A DNA stretch of 8,699 bases, from contig WGSQ01000074.1 in NCBI GenBank assembly GCA_014871605.1, positions 1 through 8,699 on the forward strand, given 5' to 3'. Positions 5,846-8,699 of the stretch are shown here, in pieces. The position numbers and the translations under genes are program-made. The first letter of the stretch is position 1; every line of letters starts with the position of its first letter. This DNA is from Collinsella sp. (GTDB lineage: Bacteria; Actinomycetota; Coriobacteriia; Coriobacteriales; Coriobacteriaceae). A model generated the notes under the pieces. The model had not been told where the DNA came from, searched no databases, and was given only the letters and a program-made list of their open reading frames with translations.

Positions 5846-6895
5846 ATGGCTGACGATCAGATTAAGCTCACGTCTATGACTGCCGCGAGCGGTTGAGCCG
5901 CTAAGTTGGCTCCTGGAGCCCTCGCCCAGGTCCTGGGCGATTTACCCAATGTGCATAACGACAACTTGCTCGTGGGGTTCGATACCTCCGACGATGCGAG
6001 CGTCTTTCGCGTTGGCGATAACTTGGGTCTCGTGCAGTCCATCGACTTCTTCCCACCGATGGTCGACGACCCGTTTTTGTTTGGCCAGATCGCCGCGGCA
6101 AACTCGCTGTCGGACATCTACGCCATGGGCGGGCGGCCGAGCCATGCCATGAACTTGCTGTGTATCCCGAGCTGTCTGGGCGTTGAGGTTGCCGGTCAGA
6201 TTCTGGCGGGCGGCGCCGACAAGTGCGTCGAGGCGGGTTGCTCCATCGCGGGCGGTCACACCATCAACGACGACGAGCCCAAGTACGGCCTGTCCGTGAG
6301 CGGGTTTGTCGCGCTCGACCGCATGCTCGCCAACAGCGGCGCGCGCGTGGGCGATGCGTTACTGCTGACCAAGGCGGTTGGCTCGGGCATCATCACCACG
6401 GCCATTAAGGGCGAGCTCATCGAGCGGGACGAGGCCGCAGCCATGTTTGACTCGATGCGCACCCTCAACGAGGCTCCGATTCGTCTGGCCGAGGGACTTG
6501 AGCTTCACGGCTGCACCGACATCACGGGCTTTGGCCTGATCGGGCATGCGTGCGAGATGGCCGAGGGCTCGGGCGAGCAGATTGAGCTTGCGTCGGGGGC
6601 GGTGCCGCTCTTTGACCAGGTGCTCGACATGGCGCGTTTGGGCATTATCCCCGCGGGCTCCTACCGCAACCAGGACTTCTTTGGCCCGCGCGTGACGGCC
6701 GACGAGGACCTTGAGCCGGGCATGCTCGACGCGCTGTACGACCCGCAGACCTCGGGCGGTTTGCTTATTGCGGCGCCCGCGGCGGATGTGGATGAGCTTG
6801 CGCGTCGTCTGCATGCCGAGGGGCGCGTTGCCGCCGTCGTCGGTCGCGTTTGCGAGGCGGAGCCGGGCGGTCCTGCCGTCCGCGTTGTCCGTTAA
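5846..6895 (+). CDS. selD: Selenide, water dikinase SelD, a selenoprotein with Sec at residue 17
   Basis: Makes selenophosphate from selenide and ATP, the selenium donor for selenocysteine and other selenium products. The 349-residue protein contains an in-frame TGA at codon 17, in the context SGUAAKL. E. coli SelD has its catalytic Cys17 and essential Lys20 at these same positions, so TGA is read as selenocysteine at the active site with K20 in place. Other landmarks are LLVGFDTSDDASVF (about 41-54), SIDFFPPMVDDPFLFGQIAA (65-84), NSLSDIYAMGGRP (86-98), AGGHTI (135-140), CTDITGFGLIGHACEMA and YDPQTSGGLL. The ATG at 5846 has AGGAGG (5835-5840) at 5-base spacing. The reading frame after the TGA has no comparable start, so calling the gene from TTG 5906 would remove the active site. 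It is followed by yedF after 58 bases. Confidence 0.95.
5894..5896 (+). other. Selenocysteine codon (TGA) in selD
   Basis: TGA is codon 17 counted from ATG 5846, and the frame is open and homologous to SelD on both sides. The translated flanks align with the active-site segment of SelD (Cys or Sec, then two residues, then Lys). This is recoding, not a nonsense mutation. Confidence 0.93.
5897..5940 (+). promoter_or_regulatory. Candidate bacterial SECIS element in selD
   Basis: Two adjacent hairpins follow the TGA within the coding sequence. GGCTC/GAGCC (5908-5912 and 5916-5920) has loop CTG. TCGCCCAG/CTGGGCGA (5922-5929 and 5933-5940) is a perfect 8-bp stem with loop GTC starting 34 bases after the TGA. 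The second has a G at the first loop position and an apex reading GGTCC, similar to the GGTCT loop of the E. coli fdhF SECIS. A competing fold pairs CCTGG (5912-5916) with CCAGG (5926-5930) and also puts a G in the second loop position. Which fold binds SelB is unresolved. Confidence 0.6.
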
Positions 6896-6953
6896 CGGTT
6901 TGTTTATTCAACTATCTATCGTTCTTGATTGATTCATTCGAAAGGAATTTACT

Positions 6954-7580
6954 ATGTCTACCAAAATTGAAGTCAATGCCATGGGCGATGCCTGCCCGCT
7001 GCCCGTCGTCAAGACGCTTAAGGCACTCAAACAGCTTGACGGCGAGGGCGCCGTGGTGACCTCGGTCGACAACGAGACCGCCGTCAAGAACATCTCCAAG
7101 ATGGCGCAGGAGAAGGGCTGCACGGCCTCGGTCGAGAAGATCTCGGACGCCGAGTGGCACGTGACCGTCGCGACTTCTGGCGCCGTTGCCGTGGCCGATC
7201 CCGAGCAGGATGGCGCTGCCTTCTGTGGTGCCAGCGCCAGCAAGGGCAAACTCGTCATTTCCGTCTACACCGATTGTATGGGCCGTGGCGACGACGAGCT
7301 GGGCCACAAGCTCATGAAGGCCTTCATCTTTGCCGTGACGCAGCAGGAGGAGCTGCCCGCGACCATGCTGTTCTACAACGGCGGCGCCAAGCTCACCGTC
7401 GAGGGCTCTCCGGTGCTCGATGATCTGAAGGGCCTGGCCGAGCAGGGTGTCGAGATTCTCACCTGCGGTACCTGCCTCGACCACTATGGCATTAAAGACC
7501 AGCTTGCGGTGGGCGAGGTCACCAACATGTACGTGATCGTGGAGAAGATGGAGCAGGCCGTGCGCGTCGTGCGCCCGTAG
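6954..7580 (+). CDS. yedF: Selenium metabolism protein YedF (TusA-like plus DsrE-like domains)
   Basis: A 208-residue cytoplasmic protein found in selenium-using bacteria; its exact reaction is not settled, but sulfur or selenium carrier chemistry is likely. The N-terminal TusA/SirA-like domain (1 to about 75) carries the signature MGDACPLPVVKTLKAL, with C14 in the CPxP motif that holds persulfide in TusA. The C-terminal domain (about 97-205) is DsrE-like: SVYTDCMGRGDDELGHKLMK (103-122), FYNGGAKLTVEGSPVLDDL (140-158), and ILTCGTCLDHYGIKDQLAVG (168-187) with the vicinal-type pair C171 and C174, then TNMY. C91 and C108 are further candidates for thiol chemistry. Start ATG has AAAGGAA (6941-6947) at 6-base spacing. 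It lies between selD and a DUF3343 gene, the standard neighbourhood for this protein. Confidence 0.93.
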   Translation: MSTKIEVNAMGDACPLPVVKTLKALKQLDGEGAVVTSVDNETAVKNISKMAQEKGCTASVEKISDAEWHVTVATSGAVAVADPEQDGAAFCGASASKGKLVISVYTDCMGRGDDELGHKLMKAFIFAVTQQEELPATMLFYNGGAKLTVEGSPVLDDLKGLAEQGVEILTCGTCLDHYGIKDQLAVGEVTNMYVIVEKMEQAVRVVRP

Positions 7581-7599
7581 CGTATTGGTTGGAGTTGCC

Positions 7600-7851
7600 A
7601 TGAGGGAGAAGCGCCCGGCGCTTGTCATCACGTTTCCTACCACGGCGGCCGCCATGGGTTGCGAATCCCTGTGCATCGAGCGCGGTCTTCCCGGGCGGAC
7701 GATTCCCGTGCCCGGGGAGGTCGCTGCCGGCTGCGGTTTGGCGTGGAAGGCGTTGCCTGCCGATGAGGAACTGCTGCGCGGCGAACTTGCCTCGGCGGGC
7801 GTTCCCACCGAGGGCTTCACCGTGATCGATATGTGGGAGGTCGTGCGATGA
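7600..7851 (+). CDS. DUF3343 family protein, selenium-cluster companion
   Basis: A small 83-residue protein of unknown function. Family landmarks seen are LVITFPTTAAAMGCE (8-22), GLPGRTIPVPGEVAAGCGLAW (29-49) and a short C-terminal tail. Two cysteines are notable: C22 and C45, the latter in the invariant-looking AGCGLAW. DUF3343 proteins commonly sit beside selenium or sulfur transfer genes and look like putative sulfur/selenium carriers or tethers; this is inference. The ATG at 7600 has GGAG (7591-7594) at 5-base spacing and fits the family N-terminus; an upstream in-frame TTG at 7585 is less likely. The stop overlaps the start of the next gene by 4 bases (ATGA), so translation of the two is coupled, suggesting the products work together. 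Confidence 0.88.
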   Translation: MREKRPALVITFPTTAAAMGCESLCIERGLPGRTIPVPGEVAAGCGLAWKALPADEELLRGELASAGVPTEGFTVIDMWEVVR

Positions 7852-8699
7852 TCTATCTGGATAACGCGGCAACGACCATGCACAAGCCGCAGGTGGTCAT
7901 CGATGCCGTGACGCAGGCGATGTGCTCGCTCGGCAATGCCGGGCGCGGCGCCACGTCGGGTGCCCTCGATGCCGCTCGTACGATTCACGCTTGCCGTGCC
8001 AAGCTCGCGCGCCTTTTGGGTTGCCCGAGGGCGGACCATGTGTGCTTTACGCCCAACTCCACGGCGGCGCTCAACACCGCCATCAACGGGGTGGTGCGCC
8101 CCGGCGACCATGTGGTCACAACGGTGCTCGAGCACAACTCCGTACTGCGTCCGCTCAACCGCCTGGCGGCAGAGCAGGGTGTGACGGTTGAGCATGCGGG
8201 CTGTGATACCAACGGCGTGCTCGACTACGACGAGCTCGAGCGGCTTGTCACGCCCGGTACGCGTGCTGTGGTGGTGACGCACGCCTCCAATGTGACCGGC
8301 AACGCGGTCGACATTGCGCGCGTGGCTGCCATCGCGCATGCGGCCGGTGCGCTGGTGATCGTCGATGCCTCGCAGTCTGCCGGCACGGCGCATATCGATA
8401 TGCAGGCCATGGGCCTCGACATTGTGTGCTTTACCGGCCATAAGGGGCTCATGGGTCCGCAGGGGACCGGCGGCCTGGCCGTGGCGGAGGGCATTGACGT
8501 GGCTCCGTGGGCCATGGGCGGCACGGGCGTGCACAGCTTCGACCCACTGCAGCCGCTTGAGTGGCCCACGCGCCTTGAGGCGGGCACGCTCAACGGCCAC
8601 GGCATCGCGGGCTTTTCCGCAGGCCTCGACTTTATCGAGGCCCAGGGTGGGGTCGAGGCGATTGCTGCCCACGAGCGTGCACTCGCTGATCGCTTCCTT
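7848..8699 (+). CDS. Cysteine desulfurase / selenocysteine lyase family protein (partial at right edge)
   Basis: Pyridoxal-phosphate enzyme of aminotransferase class V, predicted to remove sulfur or selenium from cysteine or selenocysteine and hand it on. 284 residues are present; the frame is open at the window end, with roughly a quarter of the usual 380 residues missing. Seen: N-terminus MIYLDNAATTMHKPQ, TPNSTAALN (68-76), H96 in LEHNSVLRPL, NVTGN (148-152), PLP-binding D173 and Q176 in VDASQSAG, Schiff-base lysine K199 in FTGHKGLMGPQG, and RLEAGTLNGHGIAG (242-255), which marks the subfamily that often accompanies selenium genes. The active-site cysteine loop expected near residues 325-365 lies outside the window. 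It overlaps the DUF3343 gene by 4 bases. Whether it prefers cysteine or selenocysteine cannot be read from sequence. Confidence 0.92.
   Translation, partial: MIYLDNAATTMHKPQVVIDAVTQAMCSLGNAGRGATSGALDAARTIHACRAKLARLLGCPRADHVCFTPNSTAALNTAINGVVRPGDHVVTTVLEHNSVLRPLNRLAAEQGVTVEHAGCDTNGVLDYDELERLVTPGTRAVVVTHASNVTGNAVDIARVAAIAHAAGALVIVDASQSAGTAHIDMQAMGLDIVCFTGHKGLMGPQGTGGLAVAEGIDVAPWAMGGTGVHSFDPLQPLEWPTRLEAGTLNGHGIAGFSAGLDFIEAQGGVEAIAAHERALADRFL

Noticed and set aside
5906..6895. SelD starting at TTG 5906, or selD read as a pseudogene broken by TGA
   Set aside because: That start has no ribosome binding site and would delete the catalytic residue and Lys20. The TGA lies precisely at the known Cys/Sec position, so recoding explains it better than mutation.
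6912..8672. 586-codon open frame on the minus strand
   Set aside because: It runs opposite yedF, the DUF3343 gene and the desulfurase gene, all of which have clear family motifs on the plus strand. It is an artefact of codon bias.
1..8699. CRISPR arrays, insertion sequences, tRNA or rRNA genes, prophage genes
   Set aside because: No regularly spaced direct repeats, transposase or integrase motifs, or recognisable stable-RNA sequences were seen on either strand.

Overview
The window is GC-rich (roughly 60%), compact and transcribed left to right throughout. Protein content and style suggest an anaerobic gut actinobacterium of the Coriobacteriia, most likely Collinsella or a close relative. 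This is judged from memory of protein families and codon use, not from a search.

Layout. (1) 10-1929: the end of a molybdate-type ABC importer, permease ModB then ATPase ModC, closed by a stem-loop terminator. (2) 1930-2358: a 429-base regulatory region. It holds a good promoter with an overlapping inverted repeat, a 22-codon reading frame with a strong ribosome binding site, a second possible small frame joined to it by an ATGA overlap, and a potential fold that pairs the ribosome binding site of the next gene. (3) 2359-5775: two tandem paralogues of the 2-hydroxyacyl-CoA dehydratase / double-cubane-cluster reductase family, followed by their ATP-dependent [4Fe-4S] activator. The spacers hold a long imperfect hairpin (3658-3759) and a perfect 11-bp inverted repeat (4966-4996). 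(4) 5846-8699: a selenium module of selD, yedF, a DUF3343 gene and a cysteine-desulfurase-like gene that runs off the right edge.

The key observation is that selD is itself a selenoprotein gene. Codon 17, the catalytic position, is an in-frame TGA at 5894-5896, with hairpin-forming sequence just downstream that could serve as a bacterial SECIS. An ordinary gene caller would start this gene late and lose the catalytic residue. The organism must therefore read UGA as selenocysteine, and selA, selB and selC should lie elsewhere, perhaps just beyond the right edge.

How the parts may work together. SelD makes selenophosphate. YedF, DUF3343 and the desulfurase-like protein are known companions of selenium metabolism and probably handle or deliver reduced selenium or sulfur. 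The activator uses ATP to push very low-potential electrons into the double-cubane reductase(s). Their position directly before selD suggests, but does not prove, a link between this reductase and selenium or molybdenum-selenium chemistry. The molybdate importer would fit a selenium-dependent molybdoenzyme lifestyle but is separated from the rest by a terminator.
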